DNA from: Saksenaea vasiformis B4078
Lineage: Eukaryota > Mucoromycota > Mucoromycetes > Mucorales > Saksenaeaceae
Direction: 5' to 3'
NCBI GenBank assembly: GCA_000697055.1
Contig: JNDT01001505.1
Coordinates: forward strand, 1-30,569
Length of the DNA stretch: 30,569 nucleotides
Shown: piece by piece, positions 30,222 to 30,569 of the stretch
How positions within the stretch are numbered: the stretch's first letter is position 1
Layout: the number at the start of each line of letters is the position of its first letter
Made by a program: the position numbers and the translations under genes
Notes under the pieces: generated by a model
Told to the model about the DNA's origin: nothing
The model's database searches: none
The model's input: the letters and a program-made list of their open reading frames with translations, nothing else

Positions 30222-30569
30222 CACTCCAGACTGAAAAGTGTTCGTACGTTTGTGTAAACTCCGCAAATACTGGTTTGCTGTCATCGCATATGTACCTCAT
30301 ATCTCCCAGATAAACCATATTTAATACCCTGAAAGCACTATAAACATGTAGTATGACATGAAATCAGGATTTACTTTTATTTTTGCGTCATTTTAATAAC
30401 GTGTATGACCACCGAGGGCTTTAATGACAGCCTCACATCTGCGGGTCATTGAGGCTACTAAGCTTTCGCAAACGCTTTGCGGAATGGCTTGCCATTCTTC
30501 CAACAGAGCGGCTTGCAACTGCTCTGGTTTATGAATTAGGTGTCTCCGCTTTGCCAGTCGGCGCTCCAG
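30222..30569 (-). mobile_element. Tc1-like transposon, 3' part, running off the right edge
   Basis: After a TA at 30220-30221 the sequence begins CACTCCAGACTGAAAAGTGT, a Tc1-like terminal sequence. The transposase stop on the minus strand is about 170 bp inward, the expected spacing. The other end is outside the window, so the boundary is inferred from the loss of the Fanzor frame plus the TA. Confidence 0.5.
30393..30569 (-). CDS. Tc1-like transposase, C-terminal 58 residues
   Basis: The minus-strand frame is open from the window edge to TAA at 30393-30395. It reads EQLQAALLEEWQAIPQSVCE, then SLVASMTRRCEAVIKALGGH and TRY at the stop. This is the conserved Tc1 ending (EEW..IP....L..SM..R...VI...GG.T.Y) that follows the third catalytic residue of the DDE domain. 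The catalytic part lies beyond the window. No break is seen in the visible part, suggesting a younger element than its neighbours. Confidence 0.85.
   Translation of the reverse strand: MERRLAKRRHLIHKPEQLQAALLEEWQAIPQSVCESLVASMTRRCEAVIKALGGHTRY

Noticed and set aside
1..30569. tRNA, rRNA and snoRNA genes
   Set aside because: No tRNA-like B-box with a matching acceptor stem, no rRNA segment, and no convincing C/D or H/ACA boxes were found by eye.

Overview
The window looks like nuclear DNA of a filamentous fungus, most likely an early-diverging (Mucoromycota/Mucorales-type) genome. I infer this from spliceosomal introns of mostly 43-63 bp with GT..AG ends and CTAAC/CTGAC-like branch sites, pyrimidine-rich promoters, typical fungal housekeeping genes and a dense load of decayed DNA transposons. 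No tRNA, rRNA or CRISPR array was seen. All exon models were built by eye from frame, splice sites and remembered family motifs, without a database search.

Layout. 1-540: 3' tail of a gene cut by the left edge, plus a coding remnant. 540-5498: a two-gene CACTA-type transposon with arrays of a 10-bp subterminal repeat at both ends and a frame-broken Tnp2-type transposase. 5605-7015: decayed multi-exon gene of unknown function. 7016-7414: TA-flanked inverted-repeat element (MITE). 7493-10020: an unknown coding segment, a CHTOP/FoP-like mRNA-export adaptor (8468-9134), a 60-codon hypothetical gene and a frameshifted remnant. 10182-11288 (-): proteasome subunit alpha 4 (PSMA7/Pre6), seven exons. 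11580-15650: two diverged copies of a dispersed repeat, a gene remnant with an in-frame TGA, and a perfect 106-bp CACTA MITE with a TAT duplication. 15783-19842: a 13-exon Rho1 GEF (Rom2-like; DEP-DH-PH-CNH, 1160 aa). 19990-22820: two more copies of the dispersed repeat, an orphan promoter with a 5' coding stub, and gene-poor DNA. 22879-25164: a small Myb/SANT protein gene tail-to-tail (13 bp apart) with a divergent cystathionine beta-synthase-like gene. 25826-26424 (-): ribosomal protein eL39 with an ATG-only first coding exon.

The right end (26621-30569) is the most interesting part. A decayed IS630/Tc1-type DDE transposase is followed by a Fanzor-like gene, the eukaryotic relative of the RNA-guided nuclease TnpB. 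It has its own pyrimidine-rich promoter, two identically spaced zinc knuckles, a recognisable RuvC-I motif and one in-frame stop. It appears to be cut at a TA dinucleotide by a Tc1-like element whose transposase C-terminus runs off the right edge, so the missing nuclease C-terminus may lie just outside the window.

The housekeeping genes (proteasome, Rho signalling, mRNA export, ribosome, sulfur amino-acid metabolism) share no operon-like logic. They are islands between layers of transposon debris.
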